Positions 1 to 7,690 of a DNA stretch of 12,097 nucleotides are shown piece after piece. A program made the translations under genes and the position numbers. Location: the NCBI GenBank assembly GCA_031277355.1, contig JAITMN010000135.1, positions 1-12,097 of the forward strand, written 5' to 3'. Positions within the stretch are counted from its first letter, which is position 1; every line of letters begins with the position of its first letter. The stretch is from Nevskiaceae bacterium. Lineage in GTDB: Bacteria; Pseudomonadota; Gammaproteobacteria; Steroidobacterales; Steroidobacteraceae. The notes under the pieces are model-generated. The model was given only the letters and a program-made list of their open reading frames with translations, was not told the DNA's origin and did no database searches.

Positions 1-254
1 TTGAAGATGTCGCGCGCAAGCGGCGTGACGCCAGCCGGAACGGCGCCGTCTCTGGCTGCATAGATTGGCGGATGCTCGGGTGGCACGCCGGCGCCGGTGA
101 ACATGCCCTTGCCTTCCGAGCCGACGATGACCTCGGGCTGAAATGGATCGGGCGCGCCGCGTCCGGCGCTCTGCTGCGCCAAAGCCGGGACCGCTGCGAC
201 CATGACCGCAGCGATGGTCGCGTTTGCGGCGTCAGTCCATCGTCTTGGCAACAC
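1..254 (-). CDS. secreted protein of unknown function, 5' part only
   Basis: This is the N-terminal part of an exported protein that runs off the left edge, with about 84 codons visible. I prefer the GTG at 254-252, preceded by a GGGG tract. It gives a classic signal peptide: MLPRR, then a hydrophobic stretch (TIAAVMVAAVPALA), with likely cleavage before QQSAG. The internal ATG at 203-201 would leave only about eleven residues before the cleavage site and no basic N-region. The GTG start lies inside the end of the SUMF1-like gene, giving a 23 bp overlap and suggesting translational coupling in one operon. The mature part begins with a Gly/Pro-rich segment, then GVTPLARDIF at the edge. The sequence vaguely recalls secreted proteins found beside DUF6152 genes, but too little is present to name a family. 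Confidence 0.6.
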   Translation of the reverse strand, partial: MLPRRWTDAANATIAAVMVAAVPALAQQSAGRGAPDPFQPEVIVGSEGKGMFTGAGVPPEHPPIYAARDGAVPAGVTPLARDIF

Positions 255-1158
255 GGAACCCCAGGTAATTGCGACCGCGCGTGGTGGCCGGATAAGGCGC
301 ACCCCGACGCGCAGAACGCTGCATGTAGGGATTGCTCATGAAGGTGCCGGCGCGAAATATGCGCACCGTGCAATCGCCTTCGGTGTTGGGGCGGCCATCG
401 GTAGGCGCTTTGGAAAGGTCTTGCAGGAGGCAATCCTGCGTCCACTCGAAGATGTTGCCGTGCATGTCGTACAGCCCCCACGCATTGGGCGGGAACGAAC
501 CCACCGGCGAGGTTTCATTCACCCACACGTCGCGGCCTTCGGCAAGACCACCCAATTCACGGCCACGCAGACCGAAGTTGCCGTAGTTGTAGTCGAGCTT
601 GTCGCCCCACGGAAATGCCGTGGTAGTGCCCGCTCGCGCTGCGTATTCCCACTCGGCTTCACTGGGCAGGTGATAAGCGTCATCTGTACCGCTCTTCCAG
701 TTGAGCCAGCCGACGAAGTTCTGCGCATCGTGCCAACTCATGCCCACCGCAGGCCGTGTGCCGCGACCGTGATCGTGGTAGTCCTTGTTCACGGTGCCGT
801 CCATGTTCTGGCGCAGCGCCACTTCAATGGCCTCGACCTCGCACCAGCGATCACGTGCACAGGCTTCCCACTGATCCCAGGTCACGGGTGTGGCGCTCAT
901 CGCAAAGGGGCGCGCGAACGTCACGCGCCGCTGCGCCTCGTTGTCGCGGCGATCTTCTTCCCCCGCCGGCGAGCCCATCATGAAACTGCCGGCAGGCAGC
1001 ACCACGAGTTCGGGACAGTTGCGGCAATCCTTGAAGTGATTGCCAACTTTCTTTTCCGCAGCGGCGGCGGTGGCGGCCTGGGATGCCAACAGCGCGACGG
1101 CGATGATGGCCGCTACGATGACAGGCAGATAAGACGAAACGCGGATCGGGCGACTCAT
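232..1158 (-). CDS. SUMF1/FGE-fold secreted protein lacking the catalytic cysteines
   Basis: A 308-residue exported protein of the formylglycine-generating enzyme (SUMF1) superfamily. A signal peptide covers about residues 1-34 (hydrophobic 11-26, cleavage after AAAA). A CRNC pair (C45, C48) is followed by the family landmarks: VVLPAGSFMMGS at 52-63, PVTWDQWEAC at 91-100, PAVGMSWHDAQNFVGWLN at 136-153, LPSEAEWEYAARAG at 164-177, FPWGD at 182-186, WGLYDMHGNIFEW at 227-239 and LGFRVAK near the C-terminus. True FGEs oxidise a sulfatase cysteine using two copper-binding cysteines in the GGSYMC...YC segment. Here that segment is GTFMSNPYM (271-279), with Ser and Met in their place, so classical FGE activity is unlikely. 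No sulfatase is visible in the window. A good ribosome site (AGGAG, 1164-1168) supports the start. It is third in the apparent operon behind TonB receptor 1. Function is unknown; it may be a ligand-binding or modified oxidoreductase relative. Confidence 0.88.
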   Translation of the reverse strand: MSRPIRVSSYLPVIVAAIIAVALLASQAATAAAAEKKVGNHFKDCRNCPELVVLPAGSFMMGSPAGEEDRRDNEAQRRVTFARPFAMSATPVTWDQWEACARDRWCEVEAIEVALRQNMDGTVNKDYHDHGRGTRPAVGMSWHDAQNFVGWLNWKSGTDDAYHLPSEAEWEYAARAGTTTAFPWGDKLDYNYGNFGLRGRELGGLAEGRDVWVNETSPVGSFPPNAWGLYDMHGNIFEWTQDCLLQDLSKAPTDGRPNTEGDCTVRIFRAGTFMSNPYMQRSARRGAPYPATTRGRNYLGFRVAKTMD

Positions 1159-1235
1159 GGCTGCTCCTGTTTATCTTTAGTTGGCCGGTGGCAACAGTCT
1201 CTCAAGCAATTCTATGGTGCCGGGGCGCGGCGTGG

Positions 1236-1700
1236 TTAGAACATGCCGTTGTTGTTGACCGGCTTCTCGGGGATGTCCTGGATCACGTCCCAATGCTCCA
1301 CCACCTTGCCGTTCTGCACGCGGAAGATGTCGACGATGGCCCGACCCGGCGTGTTGTCGCCGCGCGTGGAATGCACATGCAGCACCACCAGATCGCCCTC
1401 GGCGATCACGCGCTTGATCTCGCCTTTTTGCGTGGGAAAACGCTCCTTGAGAAAGTCGATGAAGCCTTTGAGTCCCTCGGCGCCGTCCTGGGCGGTGGGG
1501 TTGTGCTGCTTGTAGAAAGGCCCGAGAAATTTAGTGGCCGCTTCATAGTCCTTGTTGTTGATGGCCGCTTCGTAGAAAGCAATCGCAACTTTCTTGTTCG
1601 CCTCCAGCGTGGCGTCGGCGGGGGCGGCGGCCGACGCAATGGCCGTCACGGCCAGCGCAGCCAGCAGCGCGGTGAATCGGATGGGGCGGGTTGGAAACAT
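1236..1700 (-). CDS. secreted SnoaL-like / NTF2-fold protein
   Basis: A 154-residue protein with a signal peptide (MFPTRPIRFT, then a hydrophobic stretch to about residue 24, likely cleavage near ADA at 28-30). The rest, about 124 residues, is the size of one NTF2-like cone domain. Recognisable motifs are the helix VAIAFYEAAINNKDYEAA (38-55), YKQHNPTAQDG (63-73) and the C-terminal strand GKVVEHWDVIQDIPE (131-145). These match the SnoaL-like group annotated as predicted aldol-condensation-catalysing enzymes (COG4922 type). That enzymatic label comes from the family and is not shown here; many NTF2-like proteins only bind small hydrophobic ligands. AGGAG at 1707-1711 sits six bases before the ATG. 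It follows TonB receptor 1 by 29 bp, so the two are almost certainly co-transcribed, and the exported form suggests a periplasmic role on the receptor's ligand. Confidence 0.85.
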   Translation of the reverse strand: MFPTRPIRFTALLAALAVTAIASAAAPADATLEANKKVAIAFYEAAINNKDYEAATKFLGPFYKQHNPTAQDGAEGLKGFIDFLKERFPTQKGEIKRVIAEGDLVVLHVHSTRGDNTPGRAIVDIFRVQNGKVVEHWDVIQDIPEKPVNNNGMF

Positions 1701-1729
1701 GATGATCTCCTGTGCGAGGTGAGAGTCCG

Positions 1730-4621
1730 CTAGAACTGCGCGCGCACGCCGGCTGCGTAGAAGCGACCGATGGTATCGTACAACGACACATTGGTCTGAC
1801 CGCCGACAAGCGCACTTGAGGGCATCAGCGGCGGGTTGCGGTCGAACAGGTTGGCCACATTCACATACAGCTCCGGCGAGCCGCGCGAATTCTCGAAACG
1901 ATAGCGCGCGCCGACGTCGAAGGTCATCAGGCTGCCGACTTCGGCGTATTGCGGCGCAATATCACCCGGCAGATAGGTGCTGTTGTACTTGCCGCTGCCG
2001 ATGTAGCGCGCGTTCACATTGAAACCCAGCGCGCCGACGTCTGCATTGGCCATGAAATTGACCTGCCACTTCGGATAGCCCTGGCCCATGTCACCCACGC
2101 GATCCGAGTACGCACGCGATGTTGCACTCGGGACCGTTGTGGACTGTTCGAGCAGCCGCGTGCCGATGAGACGGAACGACGTATTCACGCCAGCCAGCAA
2201 CGTGCGGTAGCTGAAGTCCAGGTCCACACCCTTGGTTCGCGCTTCGCTGAGGTTCATCGTGCTCTGGCGGATGGCCACCAGCGCCGTGCCGGTGCGAATC
2301 AGATTGTCGCAATAAATCTGCTGACCCAGCACGCAGCGGTCGATCGTATCCGCAGGGGTGGCCGCCGCCAGTGTGTCCTTGATGCGAATGTCATAGTAGT
2401 CGAGTGACGCGCCGAAACCGGACAGCCAATCCGGCTGGTATGTGAAACCGAAGGTAGTGGTGTCCGCCGTCTCGGGCTTCAGCGCCGGATTGCCCGACAG
2501 GATGATGGGCACGCTCACCGAAGGCGCATTCGGCAACACGCGGTCGATCACGATGGTGTTGGGGCCCTGGCTGTCCTTGGTATAAAGATCGCCGATGCCC
2601 GGAGCGCGAATGTCGCGCGAGCGCGTGCCGCGCAGCAGCAGTTCGTCGAAGGGGCGCCACGTCAGACCCACCTTCCAGGTCTCCACGCTGCCGCTCTGCG
2701 AGTAGTCGGTGTAACGCACGGCGGCGTTGAGGTCGAGCGACTGCGCCCACGGCAAATCCTTCGCCAGCGGCACGAGCGCCTCGACATAGGCTTCCTTCAC
2801 ATCGTACTTGCCGCTCGTGGGCTGCACGTTGCTGGTCGACCATCCGCCCACGCGACCCACATAGGCTGGCGGCAGGCCGCGCACGTCCGCGTAGCTGGGT
2901 ATGGTATTCGAGACCGAATCCGAGAGAATCTCGCCCTCAAGCTCGCGATATTCCACGCCTGCACCGATGGCGACGGGACCGGCCCACGAAGAGAACGGCT
3001 CGCCGTTGATGTTCGCGCCCGCGCTGCGCTGGCGCATGATGTTGTAGTTCCACGGCTGCGCGTCCGTATGGATGTAGTCGAGCGCGGCTTGCGAGGGCGG
3101 ATCGCCGAACGGATTCAGCGGCACGCAATCGCCATAGGCGGCCGGGTTGACGAGCGCACTCTGGCAGACCACCGTGCCATTGGGCGCAAGCACGGCGTCC
3201 ACCGCGCGATGCACATGCTCCAGCGACAACTGGTTCATGTAGCCGAGGCGAAAAGACGTGCGGCCTTGCTGGTAGTGCATGTCCCAATTCCAGCCATTGC
3301 CGAACTTGCCCTGCAGGCCCAGCGCGCCGTCCCAGGCTTGGTACCGCGACTCGATGTCGATGTTGCCCCACGACTTGGCCACCAGACCCAAATCGAAATT
3401 CGCCACGCCTTGTGTGTTCATCCGCGACTGAATCGAAGCGGGAATGAACGGGTTGCCGCTGAAGATGCGCAGCGCCGTACCCTGATTGGTCGTGGAGCCC
3501 TGGAAAAACGGCGGCGTCTGCGTGTACACCGACTTCGCATTCGCGACGGTGGCCTGCGCGAAGAATTCAACATTGTCGGTGAGATGAAACAGCGCGTGCG
3601 TGAAGAACACCTTGTTGTCGGTGGGCGTGTTGAAGTTCGCCGTGTCACCGATGAAATTACCCTCGCCGCCCACCTGCAGGTTGGCGCTGCGCAATGTTCC
3701 ATAGGTGAACGCTTCAGGCACGCCGCCCGATCCGAAGGTAATGCCCTCGTTCGCAGTGACCAGCGGGCCGGAGATGATGGCCCCGCCGTAGGAACTGGTC
3801 GGCTGCGTCACACCGCAGGCGATGGTCTGGCGGGGATCGCTCGGCGACATCGTGGCTGCCGTTACGCCCGGCACGGGAATCAACGCGCAGTAGCGATTGG
3901 CCCAGTTGCGGTTTTCCTTGTAAGCCTGCTTGGAATTGTGCCAATCGAACGAGCCGATCAAGTGCAGACGGCCATCGAAGAAGGACTCACCGCCCGCAAG
4001 CGCAATCTTGTAGGTCGCGCCGTCGCCACCATGCGCAGACTCACCGTAGTTCACATCGGCCTTGAAACCCTGGAAACGCTTGTTCAGGATGAAGTTGGTC
4101 ACGCCGGCAACCGCATCGGAACCATAGGCCGCCGATGCACCGCCGGTCACCACACTCACGTTCTCGATGAGCCCCTGCGGCAGCAGATTGATATCGGTGT
4201 TGCCCGCGATGTTGGCAGGCACCAGACGACGGCCATCGAGCAGCACAAGGTTGCGGTTGGTGCCAAGATTGCGCAGATTGAGAAAGTTGCCCGGACCCAG
4301 CGTGGTGCGGCCACCGATCGTCTTGGGTGTGGTGGAACCCGACATCGACGGCAACGTGGCCAGCGCCTGCACGATCGACTGCGGGTTGGCCTGCAGCAGT
4401 TCGGCCGATGACAGCGAAGTCACGGGCGTCGGGGATGACATCCCCTCGCGAATCACGCGCGAGCCAGTGACCACCACTTCGCTGATTTCGTCGGCTTCTT
4501 CCTGAGCCACGGCGAAGGTGGGCGTCACGCCGCAAATTGCAGCGACAACGGCAACACAAACCAGCCCCGAGCCCTTCGACGCAGCGGCGCGGACAGACGA
4601 ATTCATGGTGGTGACGGACAT
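1730..4621 (-). CDS. TonB-dependent outer-membrane receptor 1
   Basis: A 963-residue TonB-dependent receptor that imports a ligand across the outer membrane using TonB-ExbBD energy. The reading frame is open for 37 codons further upstream, but the ATG at 4621 has a strong ribosome site (AGAGGAG, 4627-4633) and leads into a proper signal peptide (hydrophobic about 18-39, cleavage near TFAVA). A TonB-box-like segment, EISEVVVTGSRV (45-56), follows. The plug domain runs to about residue 180 and includes NLRNLGTNRNLVLLDGRR (115-132) and GGASAAYGSDAVAGVTNFIL (160-179). The rest is the barrel, with GNPALKPETADTTTFGF (710-726), NVANLFDRNP (921-930) and a terminal Phe. Cysteines in the mature protein occur as three close pairs (C245/C269, C486/C499, C763/C771), likely loop disulfides. 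It heads the leftward operon. Its substrate is not deducible; the architecture is not that of a short siderophore receptor with obvious signature residues. Confidence 0.95.
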   Translation of the reverse strand: MSVTTMNSSVRAAASKGSGLVCVAVVAAICGVTPTFAVAQEEADEISEVVVTGSRVIREGMSSPTPVTSLSSAELLQANPQSIVQALATLPSMSGSTTPKTIGGRTTLGPGNFLNLRNLGTNRNLVLLDGRRLVPANIAGNTDINLLPQGLIENVSVVTGGASAAYGSDAVAGVTNFILNKRFQGFKADVNYGESAHGGDGATYKIALAGGESFFDGRLHLIGSFDWHNSKQAYKENRNWANRYCALIPVPGVTAATMSPSDPRQTIACGVTQPTSSYGGAIISGPLVTANEGITFGSGGVPEAFTYGTLRSANLQVGGEGNFIGDTANFNTPTDNKVFFTHALFHLTDNVEFFAQATVANAKSVYTQTPPFFQGSTTNQGTALRIFSGNPFIPASIQSRMNTQGVANFDLGLVAKSWGNIDIESRYQAWDGALGLQGKFGNGWNWDMHYQQGRTSFRLGYMNQLSLEHVHRAVDAVLAPNGTVVCQSALVNPAAYGDCVPLNPFGDPPSQAALDYIHTDAQPWNYNIMRQRSAGANINGEPFSSWAGPVAIGAGVEYRELEGEILSDSVSNTIPSYADVRGLPPAYVGRVGGWSTSNVQPTSGKYDVKEAYVEALVPLAKDLPWAQSLDLNAAVRYTDYSQSGSVETWKVGLTWRPFDELLLRGTRSRDIRAPGIGDLYTKDSQGPNTIVIDRVLPNAPSVSVPIILSGNPALKPETADTTTFGFTYQPDWLSGFGASLDYYDIRIKDTLAAATPADTIDRCVLGQQIYCDNLIRTGTALVAIRQSTMNLSEARTKGVDLDFSYRTLLAGVNTSFRLIGTRLLEQSTTVPSATSRAYSDRVGDMGQGYPKWQVNFMANADVGALGFNVNARYIGSGKYNSTYLPGDIAPQYAEVGSLMTFDVGARYRFENSRGSPELYVNVANLFDRNPPLMPSSALVGGQTNVSLYDTIGRFYAAGVRAQF

Positions 4622-4626
4622 ACGCA

Positions 4627-4633
4627 CTCCTCT
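4627..4633 (-). promoter_or_regulatory. ribosome binding site that fixes the start of TonB receptor 1
   Basis: On the minus strand this reads AGAGGAG and lies five bases before the ATG at 4621-4619. It is the strongest Shine-Dalgarno in this region and decides for the 963-residue start over the longer open frame beginning at 4732, whose first 37 codons do not resemble a signal peptide. Confidence 0.8.
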
Positions 4634-4647
4634 TGATTCGAATCCAA
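4633..4647. repeat. palindrome GATTCGAATC next to the receptor 1 ribosome site
   Basis: GATTCGAATC (4635-4644) is a perfect 10 bp palindrome, extendable to TTGATTCGAATC-C-AA with one bulged base (4633-4647). It touches the ribosome binding site of TonB receptor 1. It could be an operator half, a small leader hairpin or chance. Confidence 0.25.
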
Positions 4648-4701
4648 TGCCCGCAGTGTATTGCCGACCGAGCAGATCGAACAAGGCAGCAAGCAGCCGC
4701 A

Positions 4702-4723
4702 GGCATGCCTGACGAAGCATGCC
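4702..4723. promoter_or_regulatory. inverted repeat GGCATGC-N8-GCATGCC, possible operator or hairpin
   Basis: Perfect 7 bp arms, GGCATGC (4702-4708) and GCATGCC (4717-4723), are separated by 8 bases. The left arm also sits within the palindrome AGGCATGCCT (4701-4710). The centre-to-centre spacing of 15 bp is not a full helical turn multiple, so it could equally be an RNA hairpin in the leader of receptor 1. Its place between two divergent receptor genes makes a regulatory role plausible, but unproven. Confidence 0.35.
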
Positions 4724-4941
4724 CGGCCACATTGCGAACTACTCCAGCGCCACCAAGTTCCCTATCTCGAAGTTTTGGCCTGCAATCGACTCTTCGTCCA
4801 CCGCCATGACTTGTTCAACGTCGGCGGCCACCACACGCAGCAAATGCACGCCAGAGGTCAACGTGCGAAGCCACGCGGATAGAACAGTCGCACCGCCCTG
4901 TGGCATAGTCCGTCAGTTTTCACATAACTGGGGGATCACGA

Positions 4942-7614
4942 ATGAATTTTGGTACGAAAAATCCATACCGGCCGGCGTGCGCGTTGATTGCGGTGGCGGT
5001 TGCCAATGCCTTGGCGGCGAGCGCCGCGATGGCCCAGCAGGCGCAAACCTCAGAGGCCTCGCTGCTTGAAGAGGTCGTCGTGACGGCGCGCTATCGCGAA
5101 GAAAATCTGCAACAGACGCCGCTTGCGATCACCGCCTTCACCGCCGACTCGCTGACCGAACGCAACGTCACCGACGTCGAAGACGTCGGCTCCATCATTC
5201 CCAACGCCTACTTTCGTCCCAATGGCGGCACGCCGGTGATCGGCCTGCGCGGCAAGACCAACAGCGAGACGCTCTCGTTCCTGAAGCCCACCGTGGCGAT
5301 CTACAACGACGGGGTGTATTGGGCGCGTCAGGCTGGCATGAACTTCACGCTGTTCGATCTGGAACGGGTGGAGGTGCTGCGCGGTCCGCAGGGCACGCTC
5401 TTCGGCAAGAATTCGTTGGGCGGCGCCATCAACCTGATCTCCAAGGCGCCATCAGGCGATGGCAGCGGCTACGCCGAAGTGACCTACGGCAACTACAACA
5501 ACATCGAACTCAAGGCGGGCATCGACGTCGCGCTGCACGACAACCTGTTCCTGCGCGCAACGGCGATGTCGCAGGAGCGCGACGGTTACATCAACGTGCT
5601 GGACTTCCGATGCCAGATGATCAAGGAAGGCACGCCGGAACTGGCGGGCATTGGCGATGGAATCGTCGGTTATGAGCGCAACCCGGATGATCCGCTGACG
5701 CCTGCCGACGAGAGCGTCATCGACTACACCCAGCAGGGCGGACGCATTGTGCCCCGCTATCGTCCGGTCATGGGCGTTGTGGGCAGCGAAGAAGACAACG
5801 CGTTCTCGTTCCCGCTGCAGATCGAGAATCATCAACTCGACCGCAAAGGCACCTGCAATATCGGCACGCAGCGAGGCGTGGACAAACAGGGCGTGCGGGC
5901 AGCCTTGCGCTGGCAGCCCACCGACAAACTCGACATCACGTTGACCGGCGATATCATCGATGACAACAGCGAGGCTTGGGGCAACGTCACGCGCTACCCC
6001 GACTCCAACCTCAATCCGATGCAGATTGCCTACCTCGACAACTTCATCGCGCTCGACGCCGGCATCAATTCGCAGAAATACCTGGCGGGCGCTTTCTATC
6101 GCGACCCGCGCAGTTTCCAATCATTCAAGACATGGGAAGACCCCATCGACGGCGAGACGGTCAACATAGGAGAGCGGATCGACAACCGGGGCGTTTCGCT
6201 GAATGTGGCCTACGACATCACCGACAACATCAGCCTGCATTACATCGGCGCACGCCGCTCGCTCAATACGTCGTTGACCGCATCAGCCGGTTTCCCCGGC
6301 CGTGGCTCGGTGTATGACGAACACAACCAGTTGATCTGGCAGCACCACGAGCAGACGCAGCATGAATTGCGGGCTGAAGGCGTCTCCTTCGGCGGACGAC
6401 TTGACTGGGTGCTGGGCGCTTTCTATTTCAAAACCCATGAGTATGAATTGGCGAAGACCGATCTCACGGAGCAACAGTGGGCGGGCATCGCTGCGGTCAA
6501 TCACGATGACGGGTTCTCCAACGGGAACCAGTCCGGCTTCGGGCATGTGGTTTGGCAGGCCACGGACAACCTCTCGCTCAGCGCCGGCTTGCGCTACACG
6601 GAAGAGAGCGACGAAATCCTCTTCCAGCACTATCCCTTCATCATCAATATCCCGCTCATCAAGTTCAGCGACCAACGCTGGGACTGGAAGCTGGGCGCGG
6701 ACTGGCAGTTCAATCCCGCGATGATGGCCTATGCTTCGGTGGCAACGGGCTTTCGCAACAAGGGTTTCGTGGCAAGACCCTGGACGCCGGGACAGGTGAA
6801 CGATGTATACGGCCCCTATCCGGCTGAAGAAGTCATCTCGTATGAATTGGGTTTCAAGGGAGACTTTCTCAATGGCCGGTTGCGCGCCAATCTTGCGGCA
6901 TTCTTCGACGAATACGACCCCCGAGTCGTCGCCGCAGGCGGCAGAGGACAGTGCACCACCTATGCAGACAGATCGGTTCCGTTCCCGTATCAGGTCGGTC
7001 CCAACGGAGGACCGGATGGAACGCAAGGTCTGATCGACACCAACGGCGACAACACGGGCGATTTGTGCCCGCCGGGCACGCCGCTGGAAGGCACGGCGCC
7101 ACTGAACTACAGCTACAACATCTCCTCTCCCGCAGAGGTCAAAGGCGTTGAGCTGGAAATGCAGGCACGCCCCTTCGGCGACTTGCTGGTCACGTTCACG
7201 GCGGGCTGGAACAACTTCTCAAGCACGGTGAAGGACCCGCTTGCTGCCGGATATATCCATCCGAGATATCTGATCCAGCCCGAACTCAACATGAGCGCCG
7301 GCGTGCAGTATGACTTCCATGTCGGTTCGGGCGCGCTCATCACGCCACGACTCGACTGGACGTTCCAGGGCAAACAGACAGTGGGCAACGTGAGCCGCGA
7401 ACCGCAACCCGATCAGTTCATATCGGCTTACGGGCTGTTCAACGCGCGCATCACCTACATGTCTGCCGACGACAAATGGCAGGCTTCGGTGGCCGCCACC
7501 AACCTGTTCAACAAGTTCTACTACTACAACATGGAATCGGGTCAGGGCTGGGGTGTGTTGGCCTCGCCTGGCGCTCCGCGCATGGCAACCGTCTCACTGC
7601 GCCGGAACTTCTAA
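4942..7614 (+). CDS. TonB-dependent outer-membrane receptor 2
   Basis: An 890-residue TonB-dependent receptor. The ATG is preceded by GGGGGA (4930-4935). The signal peptide spans about 1-31 (ALIAVAVANALAASAAMA, cleavage before QQAQ). A TonB-box-like segment, LLEEVVVTARYREENLQQTP, lies at 41-60. The plug follows, with VIGLRGKTNSE (99-109), LERVEVLRGPQGTLFGKNSL (140-159) and GAINLISKAP (161-170). This plug resembles the large proteobacterial family often annotated near pesticin/FyuA-like receptors. The barrel ends in ATNLFNKFYYYNM and the terminal RRNF. The barrel holds two long loops with cysteine pairs: C224/C305, and C671/C709. The second contains DTNGDNTGDLC (699-709), which matches a thrombospondin type-3 calcium motif. 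The gene stands alone, divergent from receptor 1, and ends at a strong terminator. It shows no close similarity to receptor 1 beyond the shared fold, so it is not a recent duplicate. Ligand unknown. Confidence 0.95.
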   Translation: MNFGTKNPYRPACALIAVAVANALAASAAMAQQAQTSEASLLEEVVVTARYREENLQQTPLAITAFTADSLTERNVTDVEDVGSIIPNAYFRPNGGTPVIGLRGKTNSETLSFLKPTVAIYNDGVYWARQAGMNFTLFDLERVEVLRGPQGTLFGKNSLGGAINLISKAPSGDGSGYAEVTYGNYNNIELKAGIDVALHDNLFLRATAMSQERDGYINVLDFRCQMIKEGTPELAGIGDGIVGYERNPDDPLTPADESVIDYTQQGGRIVPRYRPVMGVVGSEEDNAFSFPLQIENHQLDRKGTCNIGTQRGVDKQGVRAALRWQPTDKLDITLTGDIIDDNSEAWGNVTRYPDSNLNPMQIAYLDNFIALDAGINSQKYLAGAFYRDPRSFQSFKTWEDPIDGETVNIGERIDNRGVSLNVAYDITDNISLHYIGARRSLNTSLTASAGFPGRGSVYDEHNQLIWQHHEQTQHELRAEGVSFGGRLDWVLGAFYFKTHEYELAKTDLTEQQWAGIAAVNHDDGFSNGNQSGFGHVVWQATDNLSLSAGLRYTEESDEILFQHYPFIINIPLIKFSDQRWDWKLGADWQFNPAMMAYASVATGFRNKGFVARPWTPGQVNDVYGPYPAEEVISYELGFKGDFLNGRLRANLAAFFDEYDPRVVAAGGRGQCTTYADRSVPFPYQVGPNGGPDGTQGLIDTNGDNTGDLCPPGTPLEGTAPLNYSYNISSPAEVKGVELEMQARPFGDLLVTFTAGWNNFSSTVKDPLAAGYIHPRYLIQPELNMSAGVQYDFHVGSGALITPRLDWTFQGKQTVGNVSREPQPDQFISAYGLFNARITYMSADDKWQASVAATNLFNKFYYYNMESGQGWGVLASPGAPRMATVSLRRNF

Positions 7615-7650
7615 CAAGCGGTAATCTCTGGAAGAGATATCGTTCATCCA

Positions 7651-7681
7651 GGGGGAGTCATTCGTGACTCCCCCTTTTTTT
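7651..7681 (+). terminator. intrinsic terminator of TonB receptor 2
   Basis: A perfect 10 bp stem, GGGGGAGTCA (7651-7660) and TGACTCCCCC (7665-7674), closes a TTCG tetraloop and is followed by seven T (7675-7681). This is a textbook Rho-independent terminator for the plus-strand receptor. In the other direction the hairpin is preceded by A7 but has no U tract after it, so it should stop the convergent minus-strand operon poorly unless that operon uses another signal. Confidence 0.97.
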
Positions 7682-7690
7682 CACTGCCCC

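Larger units (their letters stand above)
4622..4941. promoter_or_regulatory. divergent intergenic region between the two TonB receptors
   Basis: These 320 bp separate two receptors transcribed away from each other, so promoters for both must lie here. I find no convincing sigma-70 boxes. CATAAC near 4922-4927 and TAGAAC near 4880-4885 are weak -10 candidates for the plus-strand gene and lack a good -35. What is clear is a 7 bp inverted repeat (4702-4723) and a 10 bp palindrome (4635-4644), described separately. The plus-strand gene has GGGGGA (4930-4935) six bases before its ATG. No small gene with a credible ribosome site is seen. Confidence 0.6.

Noticed and set aside
202..1239. Long plus-strand open frame (345 codons) opposite the SUMF1-like gene
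   Set aside because: It has no recognisable domain and no ribosome site, and lies antisense to a gene with clear family motifs and a signal peptide. High GC content keeps the antisense frame open.
3068..4411. Plus-strand open frame of 447 codons inside TonB receptor 1
   Set aside because: It is Arg/His/Ala-rich with no domain, fully antisense to a clear receptor; a GC-driven shadow.
4622..4732. 37-codon N-terminal extension of TonB receptor 1
   Set aside because: It would bury the strong AGAGGAG site and put a non-signal segment before the true signal peptide.
4880..4927. Possible sigma-70 -10 boxes (TAGAAC, CATAAC) before TonB receptor 2
   Set aside because: Neither has a recognisable -35 at proper spacing, so I did not call a promoter.
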